Below are positions 1 through 7,722 of a stretch of DNA of 40,787 bases, piece after piece. Position 1 is the stretch's first letter. Each line of letters begins with the position of its first letter. The stretch lies in assembly GCA_029062895.1 (NCBI GenBank), contig JAIDPF010000061.1:1-40787 (forward strand). The letters run 5' to 3'. The notes beneath the pieces were generated by a model, which saw only the letters and a program-made list of their open reading frames with translations, searched no databases and was not told the origin of the DNA. A program made the translations under genes and the position numbers. This DNA comes from Lachnospiraceae bacterium. Its GTDB lineage: Bacteria > Bacillota > Clostridia > Lachnospirales > Lachnospiraceae.

Positions 1-1
1 C

Positions 2-116
2 CGGACGTTATCTGCGAACGCAAGAAGAACCTCGATTCCGCTTCGCTTCATCTCGGTCATTCTTGCGTTCCAATGAACGGAAACGCATATAAAAAAGCCC
101 ATGAATGCAAGCATTC
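2..116. repeat. 115-bp direct repeat, copy 1
   Basis: This stretch is repeated at 174-288, offset by exactly 172 bp, with one mismatch seen (gttccaatg here, gttctaatg in copy 2). It contains an inverted pair, GAACGCAAGAA at 17-27 and TTCTTGCGTTC at about 60-70, enclosing a purine/pyrimidine-patterned loop. It also contains the left arm of the rpsI terminator but not the right arm. It begins at the window edge, so the true left end may lie outside. No coding capacity is credible. Confidence 0.9.
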
Positions 117-173
117 ACTTTACGGATTATCTGCGGAATTCAAGAGATGAATTCGCAGGCATTTCATGCCTTT
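117..173. repeat. Spacer between the two repeats, with two small dyads
   Basis: The spacer holds two further inverted repeats. One is CTGCGGAATTC / GAATTCGCAG at about 131-158. The other is AGGCAT-TTC-ATGCCT at 157-171. Together with the flanking 115-bp repeats this makes an almost continuous series of stem-loops downstream of rpsI. No gene is visible. Confidence 0.7.
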
Positions 174-288
174 CGGACGTTATCTGCGAACGCAAGAAGA
201 ACCTCGATTCCGCTTCGCTTCATCTCGGTCATTCTTGCGTTCTAATGAACGGAAACGCATATAAAAAAGCCCATGAATGCAAGCATTC
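174..288. repeat. 115-bp direct repeat, copy 2
   Basis: This is the second copy of the 2-116 repeat. Its right end runs into the rpsI terminator, so this copy has the complete hairpin while copy 1 has only half of it. That polarity suggests copy 1 arose by duplicating part of the terminator region. Confidence 0.9.
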
Positions 289-315
289 TGGGCTTTTTTA
301 TATGCATTTCCGTTC
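247..315 (-). terminator. Long hairpin terminator after rpsI
   Basis: The arms GAACGGAAAC...AAAAAAGCCCA and TGGGCTTTTTT...TTCCGTTC form a stem of nearly 30 bp around a short centre. A T-run follows in either direction, so it can act bidirectionally. It lies 12 bp beyond the rpsI stop codon and ends the rplM-rpsI transcript. Confidence 0.9.
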
Positions 316-327
316 GCAGATAACTGC

Positions 328-732
328 TTATCTCTTTGAAAACTGTGGAGCTCTTCTCGCTGCCTTCAATCCGTACTTCTTACGCTCTTTCATACGAGGA
401 TCTCTGGTCAGATATCCTGCTTTCTTAAGTACCGGACGATTCTCCGGATCTGCCTGAAGCAGTGCTCTTGCGATACCATGTCTGATCGCGCCTGCCTGTC
501 CGGTATATCCGCCGCCCTTTACAGTGATCATTGCGTCATACTTGCCTGTTGCATCAAGCGCTGCCAGAGGCTGACGAACGATAACCTTCAGAGTCTCCAA
601 TCCAAAATAATCATCGATATCTCTTTTATTGATCTTGATCTCACCTTTACCCGGTGTAAGATATACTCTTGCAACAGAACTCTTTCTTCTGCCTGTTCCA
701 TAATATTTCGTAGCTGCTGCTTTCTTAGCCAT
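328..732 (-). CDS. rpsI: 30S ribosomal protein S9
   Basis: S9 is a component of the 30S head; its conserved C-terminal tail reaches the P-site tRNA. The 134-residue product starts [21 protein letters not shown] and ends with the family tail RAPQFSKR. The middle carries the conserved [19 protein letters not shown] segment. An in-frame ATG six codons upstream overlaps the Shine-Dalgarno AAAGGAG, so the start at 732 is preferred. It follows rplM after 25 bp, the usual L13-S9 pair, and shares its promoter. The long terminator at 247-315 lies immediately downstream. Identification is secure. Confidence 0.98.
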   Translation of the reverse strand: MAKKAAATKYYGTGRRKSSVARVYLTPGKGEIKINKRDIDDYFGLETLKVIVRQPLAALDATGKYDAMITVKGGGYTGQAGAIRHGIARALLQADPENRPVLKKAGYLTRDPRMKERKKYGLKAARRAPQFSKR

Positions 733-757
733 TTTCCTCTCTCCTTTCAACCCCTAG

Positions 758-1186
758 TTAAAACTTCAGTTCTTCAGGCTTCTGTGCCGCATGTTTGTGC
801 TCAGGTCCTGCATAAACAAAAAGTTTCTTATACATATCTCTTCCTAAAGGTCCTTTGGGAAGCATGCCCTTTACAGCAAGTTCAATCACTTCTTCCGGCT
901 TCTTCGCAAGCTTCTCTCTCAAAGTCGTCTCCTTGAGACCGCCTACATATCCGGAATGATGATAATAAATCTTCTGATCCAGCTTCTTGCCCGTTACCTT
1001 TACCTTGTCCGCATTGACTACAATCACATAATCTCCTGTATCCATATGCGGTGTGTAAATGGGCTTATTCTTTCCGCGGAGTACTTTGGCAATCTCAGAT
1101 GCCAGACGTCCTAATGTATATCCTGTCGCATCAACTACGTACCACTTTCTATCGATCGTTGAAGGACTAGCCATAAATGTCTTCAT
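758..1186 (-). CDS. rplM: 50S ribosomal protein L13
   Basis: L13 is an early-assembly protein of the large subunit. The 142-residue product starts [20 protein letters not shown] and contains [31 protein letters not shown] and the C-terminal [18 protein letters not shown], all typical of L13. An in-frame ATG seven codons upstream overlaps the AAAGGAG site at 1198-1204, so the start at 1186 is chosen. It is first in a two-gene operon with rpsI, has a consensus promoter at 1360-1388 and a structured leader of about 165 nt, consistent with autogenous control. Confidence 0.98.
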   Translation of the reverse strand: MKTFMASPSTIDRKWYVVDATGYTLGRLASEIAKVLRGKNKPIYTPHMDTGDYVIVVNADKVKVTGKKLDQKIYYHHSGYVGGLKETTLREKLAKKPEEVIELAVKGMLPKGPLGRDMYKKLFVYAGPEHKHAAQKPEELKF

Positions 1187-1353
1187 GATTCCATATTCTC
1201 CTTTCATGACAAAGCGTGAACCCTTTGTCCGTTCCTATCATTGGCTCTGCGTGTTTGTACATACAACGCTGTGATGTCCGGGCACAGCATGATACATCTC
1301 TTACACGCCCTGTGCGCATCAGGTTATTGGGAAGATAACCCAATCCGCCACAG
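1187..1353 (-). promoter_or_regulatory. Structured 5' leader of rplM (possible L13 leader)
   Basis: Between the predicted transcription start and rplM lie several stems. GACAAAG/CTTTGTC at 1208-1229 abuts the ribosome binding site. GCTGTG/CACAGC spans 1268-1288. Two mutually exclusive stems sit at 1322-1344: GGTTAT/ATAACC or ATTGGG/CCCAAT. L13 leader RNAs are a known autoregulatory class in Firmicutes. Membership is inferred from position and structure, not from a covariance match. Confidence 0.5.
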
Positions 1354-1359
1354 ATATAC

Positions 1360-1388
1360 ATTATATTATAGGAAATTGATGATGTCAA
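1360..1388 (-). promoter_or_regulatory. Promoter of rplM-rpsI
   Basis: The minus strand reads TTGACA (1383-1388), a 17-bp spacer, then TATAAT (1360-1365), a perfect sigma-A consensus. The -35 box overlaps the TGA stop codon of truA, whose last base is at 1385. Confidence 0.88.
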
Positions 1389-2191
1389 CCAATTTCAGAG
1401 GGTTTTTCAAGTTTTTTATCCTCAAGTTCCACGAAATGATATTCTACCAGCGTCAGTCCCCTTGCCGGTGCGGTGGGTCCGCCGGACTGCCGATCCTTCA
1501 CCTCCAGCATCCGCGCCACGTCTTCCGGTTCCAGTCTGCCCCTGCCAACCTCGATCAGCGTGCCTGCAATGATCCTTACCATATTATATAAGAATCCGTT
1601 GCCCGTGACGCGGATCACGATCTCCTCCGGCGAACCCGCATCTCTGCCGACATATAACTCATAAAGCCTTCTCACTGTACTTTCAGCCTGGGTATTTACG
1701 CTGCAGAAGCTCTTAAAATCATGCTCGCCAATCAGGCACTCCGCCGCCTGCTGCATCCGTTCCACATCCAGATCGTAATATGTCCAATGTGAATAAAGAC
1801 GTTTCTGAGGAATCGGGAATTTCGTATTCAAGATACGGTATTCGTATGTTTTCCTGCTCTCACATCTTCTGGGATGGAAATCCTCCGCCACCTGCACTGC
1901 TCTTTGGATACGGATATCCTCCGGGAGTTTACGGTTCAATGCATACGGAATCTTCTCTGCCGGAATCCGGGCCGTCGTATCAAATACAGCCACATTTCCA
2001 TAGGCATGCACCCCGGCATCCGTGCGGCTGGCGCCGATCACCTGTATCTCCTCCTGAAAGAGACTGCTCAATGTCTCATTCAATACCCCTTCGATGGTAA
2101 CGCTCTCCGGCTGCAGCTGCCACCCGTGATAATTGGTTCCATCGTAGGCAACTACCAGAAGTATTCTTCTTTTTTGCACCTGTCCTTCCAT
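1385..2191 (-). CDS. truA: tRNA pseudouridine(38-40) synthase TruA
   Basis: TruA isomerises uridines 38-40 in the tRNA anticodon stem-loop to pseudouridine. The 268-residue product contains VAYDGTNYHGWQLQ near the N-terminus and the catalytic-aspartate motif GASRTDAGVHAYGNV at about residues 53-67. FHPRRCESRKTYEYRI, HDFKSFC and GNGFLYNMVRIIAGTLIEVG follow in family order. The ATG at 2191 has AAAGGAC upstream. A GTG a few codons inside, preceded by GGAAGG, is an alternative start. It follows ecfT in the common Firmicutes order ecfA1-ecfA2-ecfT-truA-rplM-rpsI, but the 135-bp gap contains its own promoter. Confidence 0.97.
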   Translation of the reverse strand: MEGQVQKRRILLVVAYDGTNYHGWQLQPESVTIEGVLNETLSSLFQEEIQVIGASRTDAGVHAYGNVAVFDTTARIPAEKIPYALNRKLPEDIRIQRAVQVAEDFHPRRCESRKTYEYRILNTKFPIPQKRLYSHWTYYDLDVERMQQAAECLIGEHDFKSFCSVNTQAESTVRRLYELYVGRDAGSPEEIVIRVTGNGFLYNMVRIIAGTLIEVGRGRLEPEDVARMLEVKDRQSGGPTAPARGLTLVEYHFVELEDKKLEKPSEIG

Positions 2192-2243
2192 TTGCCCGTC
2201 CTTTTGACAAAATATCCCTCAAAAAATGATATTTCAGATTGTA

Positions 2244-2271
2244 ATTATACCGTATTTCATAAATTTTTGAA
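2244..2271 (-). promoter_or_regulatory. Likely promoter of truA
   Basis: The minus strand reads TTCAAA (2266-2271), a 16-bp spacer, then TATAAT (2244-2249), in the 135-bp gap between ecfT and truA. The -35 box is a weak match and the -10 box is perfect. Confidence 0.5.
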
Positions 2272-2326
2272 GAAAAAACGCCCAAAAGATTGTTTTTCTT
2301 TGTACAACGCATCAAAACACGCCGCC

Positions 2327-3139
2327 TCACCAGAATTTCGGAATATCATGCCCAGCCACATAAATCAAAACCAGATATGCGCACACATACAGATATACCG
2401 CCGCGTCCCGTTTCGCATAATGCAGCGGCTTCATCTTCGACCTGCCTTCACCGCCACGGTAGCATCTTGCCTCCATTGCCAGCGCAAGATCATTGGCGCG
2501 TCGGAAAGCCGAGATAAAGAGCGGCACAAGCACCGGTACAAGACTTTTAGCTTTTTTTATGACATTACCAGACTCAAAATCAGCGCCTCTTGCCAGTTGT
2601 GCCTTCATGATCTTATCCGTCTCCTCGATCAGTATCGGGATAAAACGAAGCGCTATCGACATCATCATAGAGATTTCATGCACGGGAAACTTAAAGATCT
2701 TTAATGGTTTCAATATACTCTCTAATGCATCCGTCAATTGATTCGGCGTGGTGGTCAGCGTCATAATGGAAGATCCCATGATCAGAAACGTCAAGCGCAG
2801 CGCCATATATGCCGCTGTGCGCACTCCCTCTCGGGTAACCGTCAGTTTCCCTATGGTCAGGATCGGCTCTCCCTTTATCACAAACATGTTAATGACCACC
2901 GTCACAAGCATCAGAATCGCGATTGCCTTCATGCCCCGTACAATAAACTTTACCGGCACCCTGCTGGATCTGACAGCGACCGCCAGAAAAATAAACGCCA
3001 ATGCATACACATATAGATTTGTACCTAAAAATAAAGACACCAGATAGGCAAAAGTTGCAATCAGCTTCGTCCTTGGATCAAGCCGATGCACTACGGAGTC
3101 TGTCTGGTAATATTGTCCTAATGTAATATCCCGTATCAC
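2327..3139 (-). CDS. ecfT: ECF transporter transmembrane component EcfT
   Basis: EcfT is the membrane coupling subunit of energy-coupling-factor vitamin importers. It joins the two ATPases to exchangeable S components. The 270-residue product starts MIRDITLGQYYQTDSVVHRL and has several hydrophobic segments in its first half. It carries both coupling-helix motifs, AQLARGADFESG and AMEARCYRGGEGR. No S component is encoded nearby, as expected for a shared group II module. It lies 113 bp downstream of ecfA2. Identification is strong. Confidence 0.96.
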   Translation of the reverse strand: MIRDITLGQYYQTDSVVHRLDPRTKLIATFAYLVSLFLGTNLYVYALAFIFLAVAVRSSRVPVKFIVRGMKAIAILMLVTVVINMFVIKGEPILTIGKLTVTREGVRTAAYMALRLTFLIMGSSIMTLTTTPNQLTDALESILKPLKIFKFPVHEISMMMSIALRFIPILIEETDKIMKAQLARGADFESGNVIKKAKSLVPVLVPLFISAFRRANDLALAMEARCYRGGEGRSKMKPLHYAKRDAAVYLYVCAYLVLIYVAGHDIPKFW

Positions 3140-3217
3140 GATAAACCTCTTACCATTTTCTTAATAATTCTGCTCTTTCACATTTCACATCAATCTATGT
3201 CATATTTACTTTTTCGT

Positions 3218-3285
3218 CAATACTTCTTTTGCCGGTTTCACATCTATCTTTGTTACATCCGTTTCCCCAGCAATACTTCTTTTGC
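3218..3285. repeat. Tandem partial duplication of the ecfA2 3' end
   Basis: A perfect 15-bp direct repeat (caatacttcttttgc) occurs at 3218-3232 and 3271-3285. The copy inside ecfA2 encodes AKEVL in the tail NVTTIEEAKEVLLGK. The downstream copy, in a shifted frame, would encode DVTKIDVKPAKEVLTKK and a stop. Similarity extends beyond the 15-mer at protein level, indicating an old duplication of the gene tail. Confidence 0.6.
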
Positions 3286-4098
3286 TTCCTCGATCGTCGT
3301 AACATTCGTATCTACATCGAAGCCATGCTCCTTTAGTTCATGCATCAGGTAAGTGACCTGTGGTGCCGCCAGACCCATAACCTCCAGCTCCCTGTAATGA
3401 GCAAAGACCTGACGCGGCTTGTCATCGTACCGGATCTTTCCATGATCAATAACAACGATCCTGTCCACATATTCCGCCACATCCTCCATACTGTGGGAAA
3501 CCAATATCACCGTCACGTTGTTCTCTTCCTTCAGCTTTCTGATCTGCGTCAGAATCTCATATCGCCCTTTCGGATCCAAACCTGCCGTGGGTTCATCCAA
3601 CACCAGGATCTCTGGCTTCATAGCAAGCACACTGGCAATCGCCACACGCCGCTTCTGTCCGCCGGAAAGATCAAACGGTGACTGATAAAAGCACTCATCC
3701 GGAACCCCCGCCTGCTTTAATGCGGCATAAGCGCTAAGCTCAGACTGCTTTCTGGATACCCCCATATTCTTCGGTCCGTAACAAACCTCCTGAAAAACAG
3801 TTTCCTCAAACAATTGATGTTCCGGATATTGAAAGACCAGTCCCACCTTACCACGAAGTTTTTTTCTGTCATAATCCTTTTCAAAGACATCTTCTCCGTC
3901 AAAATAAACAGTTCCGCTGTCTGGGGTAAGCAGAGCATTCAAGTGCTGCACCAATGTGGATTTACCGGAACCCGTGTGCCCGATCAGACCGATCATCTCT
4001 CCCTGACCGATGACCAGACTGACATCATCCAGCGCCTTGACGGCAAGCGTCGTGTCCTTATTATATTCATATGTCAGATGATCAACAATTAATTTCAT
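3253..4098 (-). CDS. ecfA2: ECF transporter ATP-binding protein EcfA2
   Basis: This is the second ATPase of the energy-coupling-factor module. The 281-residue product has Walker A GHTGSGKST at about residues 40-48, Q-loop VFQYPEHQLF, signature LSGGQKRRVAIA, Walker B ILVLDEPTAGLD and H-loop VILVSHSMEDV. The C-terminal extension is typical of EcfA and pairs with the other ATPase. It lies 97 bp downstream of the ecfA1 stop. A duplicated copy of its 3' end is visible just beyond the stop codon, so the present C-terminus may be recent. Confidence 0.96.
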   Translation of the reverse strand: MKLIVDHLTYEYNKDTTLAVKALDDVSLVIGQGEMIGLIGHTGSGKSTLVQHLNALLTPDSGTVYFDGEDVFEKDYDRKKLRGKVGLVFQYPEHQLFEETVFQEVCYGPKNMGVSRKQSELSAYAALKQAGVPDECFYQSPFDLSGGQKRRVAIASVLAMKPEILVLDEPTAGLDPKGRYEILTQIRKLKEENNVTVILVSHSMEDVAEYVDRIVVIDHGKIRYDDKPRQVFAHYRELEVMGLAAPQVTYLMHELKEHGFDVDTNVTTIEEAKEVLLGKRM

Positions 4099-4195
4099 AA
4101 TGAATCTGATTCCCCACTGCTGTAAAATTAAAAATCTTTATGATAAAAATTAAAAACTCATATCTATTTGAATAAATGTTTTAGAGAACACTCAT

Positions 4196-5062
4196 TTATT
4201 GCGCTTTCTTAGGGAGAATATGCTCTAATTCCCTTACAAGTTCCTCTCTGGTCAGTATTCCGGACGATAACGGCATACCCGCTTTTTTCAATTCATGCGC
4301 CAACAGCGTGATCTGCGGGACATCCAGCCGCAATTCTCTAAGCCTCTCCACATTGGAAAATATCTCTCTTGGAGTACCCTGCATGACTACTTTTCCCTGA
4401 TCCATGACCAGCACCTTATCCGCATGGATTACTTCTTCCATGTAATGCGTGATCAGAATAACTGTCATCTTTTCCACATTATTCAACGCCCGCACTGCGC
4501 GGATCACTTCCTTACGTCCTGACGGATCTAACATGGCTGTAGGCTCATCAAGGATGATGCATTTCGGGTGCATCGCAATCACAGATGCAATAGAAACCCG
4601 CTGCTTCTGCCCACCAGAGAGCTTATTAGGCGAATATTTACGATACTCATACATTCCGACAGCTTTCAGACTTTCCTCCACGCGCTCCCAGATTTCCTTG
4701 GTCGGCACGCCCAGATTCTCCGGACCAAATCCCACATCTTCCTCCACGATCTGCCCAATAATCTGATTATCCGGATTCTGAAATACCATACCCGCTGTCT
4801 GACGGATATCCCAGAGATATTTTTCCTCCGTAGTATCCTTTCCGTCTATCAACACAGTTCCTTCCGTCGGGTAAAGGATCGCATTCAGATGTTTCGCCAG
4901 TGTAGATTTGCCGGAACCATTGTGACCCAGAATGGCAATGAATTCCCCCTGCTGCACATCCAGATCCACATCATCTACAGCGCGGGTGATCCCTTCTACA
5001 TTTCCTTCCTCATCTCTGCGGATATATTCAAATGCAAGCTTAGATGCTCTGATGATTCCCAT
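4196..5062 (-). CDS. ecfA1: ECF transporter ATP-binding protein EcfA1
   Basis: This is the first ATPase of the energy-coupling-factor module and partners EcfA2 and EcfT. The 288-residue product has Walker [11 protein letters not shown]-loop [11 protein letters not shown], signature [12 protein letters not shown], Walker [13 protein letters not shown] and H-loop [12 protein letters not shown] longer frame back to a TTG at 5149 exists. That codon lies only a few bases from the predicted transcription start and has no ribosome site, so ATG 5062 ([21 protein letters not shown] about 14 bp upstream) is preferred. In many relatives ecfA1 directly follows rplQ; here an inverted gene intervenes. Confidence 0.95.
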   Translation of the reverse strand: MGIIRASKLAFEYIRRDEEGNVEGITRAVDDVDLDVQQGEFIAILGHNGSGKSTLAKHLNAILYPTEGTVLIDGKDTTEEKYLWDIRQTAGMVFQNPDNQIIGQIVEEDVGFGPENLGVPTKEIWERVEESLKAVGMYEYRKYSPNKLSGGQKQRVSIASVIAMHPKCIILDEPTAMLDPSGRKEVIRAVRALNNVEKMTVILITHYMEEVIHADKVLVMDQGKVVMQGTPREIFSNVERLRELRLDVPQITLLAHELKKAGMPLSSGILTREELVRELEHILPKKAQ

Positions 5063-5158
5063 TACTAATACTGTTTCCTTCCTAATCTGCACGATCTCTT
5101 TCGTGCTAACATCTAACTTCAATTCATTCTTTTCTCTGAAAATACTCAATACGCATTC

Positions 5159-5187
5159 ATTTTACAGGAAACCATATCATATTGCAA
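5159..5187 (-). promoter_or_regulatory. Promoter of ecfA1-ecfA2-ecfT
   Basis: The minus strand reads TTGCAA (5182-5187), 17 bp, TAAAAT (5159-5164). The predicted start near 5152 gives a leader of about 90 nt to the ATG at 5062. Confidence 0.6.
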
Positions 5188-5214
5188 GAAAAACAGCTGA
5201 TATCTCCGCTTCTG

Positions 5215-5243
5215 TTCAAAGTACTTGTCATATCTTTTATAAT
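5215..5243 (+). promoter_or_regulatory. Promoter of the M15 peptidase gene
   Basis: TTCAAA (5215-5220), a 17-bp spacer and TATAAT (5238-5243) face the peptidase gene. The site is divergent from and close to the ecfA1 promoter, and gives a leader of about 80 nt. Confidence 0.55.
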
Positions 5244-5331
5244 CTATTCATATAAAATATAGTCAGCGCCGAATTTGTGCTACGAAGCAGTATTGCAGGC
5301 ACTTAAAAATCATCCCAAGGAGGCTACACCC

Positions 5332-6012
5332 TTGCACCAGTTATTTCATATCCAAAAGCCTTACCGCGGCTTTTCATGCCATCCGATCTCCAGACACCTT
5401 ATGCACCGCATTAGAGGCATTTCATATCATGAAAATGAACAGATATCTCCTTCAGAACTGCGCTATCTCAAGATTCCTTATATTGATTTTGGCGGAGAAA
5501 CACGTACCGGTGAAATGATTTGCAACCACAGCATTGCCATGCCGCTACTAGATATCTTTCATACGCTCTTTGTACACCGCTACCCGATCGAACGAATCCA
5601 GCTTGTAGATGATTTTCAAGCCGACGACGACCTGTGCTGCTTAAAAAACAACACCTCCTGCTTTAATTACCGCACAATAGCCGGAACAGACACCTTATCC
5701 CGCCATGCCTTTGGAATGGCTGTTGATGTCAATCCCTTCTTTAACCCATATGTAACTTATATCAGTAAAAATACAAATGGTACGGCTGACATAACAGGCG
5801 CCGCTACCGCCAATGCACACAGTGCCTCTGCCGAAAACAATATACATGTCCGGATCTCTCCGCCCGGCTCTGAAGCCTACGCCGACCGGGAACGTGATTT
5901 TCCGCACAAGATCGGTCCCGGCGATCTCTGTTATGAACTCTTTATGTCCCATGGTTTTATCTGGGGCGGCGACTGGAAACACTGCAAGGATTACCAGCAT
6001 TTTGAGCGTTAA
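5332..6012 (+). CDS. M15-family peptidoglycan peptidase (CwlK/VanY-like)
   Basis: This is a predicted zinc D-Ala-D-Ala carboxypeptidase or L-Ala-D-Glu endopeptidase acting on peptidoglycan. The motif SRHAFGMAVDVNPFFNPYV supplies the first His and the Asp ligand with the family spacing. WGGDWKHCKDYQHFE near the C-terminus supplies the catalytic Asp and last His. A Ser/Ala/Asn-rich insertion lies between them. The frame opens at a TTG at 5275 without a ribosome site. The TTG at 5332 has AAGGAGG eight bases upstream and is chosen, giving 226 residues. No signal peptide is evident. The gene is inverted inside the rplQ-ecfA1 junction, with its own promoter and terminator. Confidence 0.85.
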   Translation: MHQLFHIQKPYRGFSCHPISRHLMHRIRGISYHENEQISPSELRYLKIPYIDFGGETRTGEMICNHSIAMPLLDIFHTLFVHRYPIERIQLVDDFQADDDLCCLKNNTSCFNYRTIAGTDTLSRHAFGMAVDVNPFFNPYVTYISKNTNGTADITGAATANAHSASAENNIHVRISPPGSEAYADRERDFPHKIGPGDLCYELFMSHGFIWGGDWKHCKDYQHFER

Positions 6013-6040
6013 AAAAGAAGCATATCGCTATGCTTCTTTT
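6013..6040. terminator. Bidirectional terminator between M15 gene and rplQ
   Basis: A 12-bp stem (6013-6024 with 6029-6040, loop TCGC) is flanked by A-runs and T-runs. It can end both the plus-strand peptidase transcript and the minus-strand alpha operon after rplQ. Confidence 0.88.
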
Positions 6041-6062
6041 CCTGTTTTATAGAAATACTCTC

Positions 6063-6590
6063 TTATACGAACTCGATTACAGCCATCATAGCCGCATCAC
6101 CTTTACGGGGACCGATCTTGATGATTCTGGTATATCCGCCATTACGGTCAGCGTATTTCGGTGCGATCTCATCAAACATCTTTGCCACAAGGTCAACCTG
6201 CTTTGCAGTTTTCTTCTTATTATCCGGATTCTCTACAACATCATAGAATACCTTTAACATCTGACGTCTTGCATGAAGTCTGGACGGAAGATCTTTCTTA
6301 ATCTCCTTCTCCACCTCATCATATACGGTAACCTTCTTGCCGTCTACAACCTCTTTTACCCTCCTGCCATCTTTATCCTTCTGCGGAACCTTAGCAGTCA
6401 CTGTCACGGTCTCAAAGTTATCCTTCTCCTTCACTGCAAGGGCAACTAACCCTTCCACAATCTTCTGAATCTCTTTCGCTCTTGCTTCTGTTGTTGTGAT
6501 CTTTCCGTTGGCCACTAACATTGTAACCTGATTTCTGAGTAATGCCTTTCTTTGACTTGATGTCTTGCCAAGCTTTCTATACTTTGCCAT
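6063..6590 (-). CDS. rplQ: 50S ribosomal protein L17
   Basis: L17 is a large-subunit protein near the exit tunnel. The 175-residue product starts MAKYRKLGKTSSQRKALLRN and ends GPRKGDAAMMAVIEFV, both family hallmarks. Ordinary L17 is about 115-125 residues. Here about 50 charged residues, roughly 55-105 (KEKDNFETVTVTAK to KDLPSRLHARR), are inserted between the first half and the RLHARRQM segment. ATG 6590 follows AAGGGAG; the upstream in-frame ATGs lack a suitable site. It is last in the alpha operon, 128 bp after rpoA. Confidence 0.96.
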   Translation of the reverse strand: MAKYRKLGKTSSQRKALLRNQVTMLVANGKITTTEARAKEIQKIVEGLVALAVKEKDNFETVTVTAKVPQKDKDGRRVKEVVDGKKVTVYDEVEKEIKKDLPSRLHARRQMLKVFYDVVENPDNKKKTAKQVDLVAKMFDEIAPKYADRNGGYTRIIKIGPRKGDAAMMAVIEFV

Positions 6591-6718
6591 TTTTCTTTCT
6601 CCCTTCATGGTACATCCGGACACGCCCTTTGGTCTTACTGTCCACATGTATTTTTATTCACTAAGTCCCATGTTTCTGTTTTACGCTTTGTGCACCCTTT
6701 GGTTTTACCACGCTACGC

Positions 6719-7687
6719 TTATTCTTCACTAGGATTTAACTGCAGTCCCAGCTCTTTCAGTTTTGCCAGTACCTCATCCAGCGACTTACGTCCCAGATTA
6801 CGAACCTTCATCATATCTTCCGAGGTCTTATTGGTCAGCTCTTCTACCGTATTGATACCTGCTCTCTTTAAACAGTTATAAGAACGAACAGAAAGCTCAA
6901 GCTCATCAATGCTCATCTCCAGAACTTTCTCTTTCTCATCATCCGGTCTCTCTACCATAACCTCTGCATTCTTAGCATTCTCAGAAAGGTTGATAAACAG
7001 TTTCAAATGCTCGCTGAGAACCTTTGCAGCAAGGCTGACAGCCTCATCCGGCGCAATCGTTCCATTGGTATAAACATCCAATGTCAGCTTATCGTAATCT
7101 GTGATCTGACCGACACGGGTATTTTCTACAGTCATATTCACCCGGTCTACCGGTGTATAAATAGAATCTACCGCAATACTGCCGATCGGACAATCATCCT
7201 TTTTATTCTTATCAGAACTGATATAACCGCGACCTCTTGTGATGATCAGATCCATGTCAAATCTGCACTCTTTGCCGCCGCTCAATGTTGCAATGATCTG
7301 ATCCTGATTGACGATCTCAACGTCGGGATCCTCCATTACAATATCGGATGCCTTGATGACTCCAGAACCCTCAAACTGAATATGAGCCTTCTTAGGGGAA
7401 TCATTATCACTGTTATCTTTTATCGCAAGACTCTTGATGTTCATGACGATCTCCGTCACATCCTCTTTCACACCGGGGATTGAGGAAAACTCATGAAGAA
7501 CACCATCAATCTTGATCTGGCTTACTGCAGCTCCCGGCAGGGAAGCTAACATGATCCGTCTTAAGGAGTTGCCAAGCGTAATACCATATCCACGTTCAAG
7601 CGGCTCTACAACAAACCGCCCATACTTCTTATCTTCGGAGATTTCTGCCACTTCAATATTCGGGCTGTCGAAATTAAATGCTAACAT
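6719..7687 (-). CDS. rpoA: DNA-directed RNA polymerase alpha subunit
   Basis: RpoA forms the dimer that nucleates RNA polymerase assembly, and its C-terminal domain contacts UP elements and activators. The 322-residue product has the N-terminal domain motif [20 protein letters not shown] and [16 protein letters not shown]. The C-terminal helix-hairpin-helix domain reads [15 protein letters not shown] and [17 protein letters not shown]. The start at 7687 follows a strong AAGGAGGG. It lies between rpsD and rplQ, the standard alpha-operon position. Confidence 0.98.
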   Translation of the reverse strand: MLAFNFDSPNIEVAEISEDKKYGRFVVEPLERGYGITLGNSLRRIMLASLPGAAVSQIKIDGVLHEFSSIPGVKEDVTEIVMNIKSLAIKDNSDNDSPKKAHIQFEGSGVIKASDIVMEDPDVEIVNQDQIIATLSGGKECRFDMDLIITRGRGYISSDKNKKDDCPIGSIAVDSIYTPVDRVNMTVENTRVGQITDYDKLTLDVYTNGTIAPDEAVSLAAKVLSEHLKLFINLSENAKNAEVMVERPDDEKEKVLEMSIDELELSVRSYNCLKRAGINTVEELTNKTSEDMMKVRNLGRKSLDEVLAKLKELGLQLNPSEE

Positions 7688-7722
7688 TAAATACCCTCCT
7701 TCATCTTTTAAAAGATAATTGA

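Noticed and set aside
1-288. Possible CRISPR array
   Set aside because: There are only two copies, each 115 bp and containing a terminator arm. Repeat and spacer sizes do not fit CRISPR and no cas genes are present.
1874-2704. A 276-codon open frame on the plus strand
   Set aside because: It lies antisense to truA and ecfT, has no ribosome site and shows no protein-like composition. It is a shadow of the real genes.
5062-5149. N-terminal extension of EcfA1 from a TTG start
   Set aside because: The TTG lies at the predicted transcription start and has no ribosome site. Family alignment favours the ATG at 5062.
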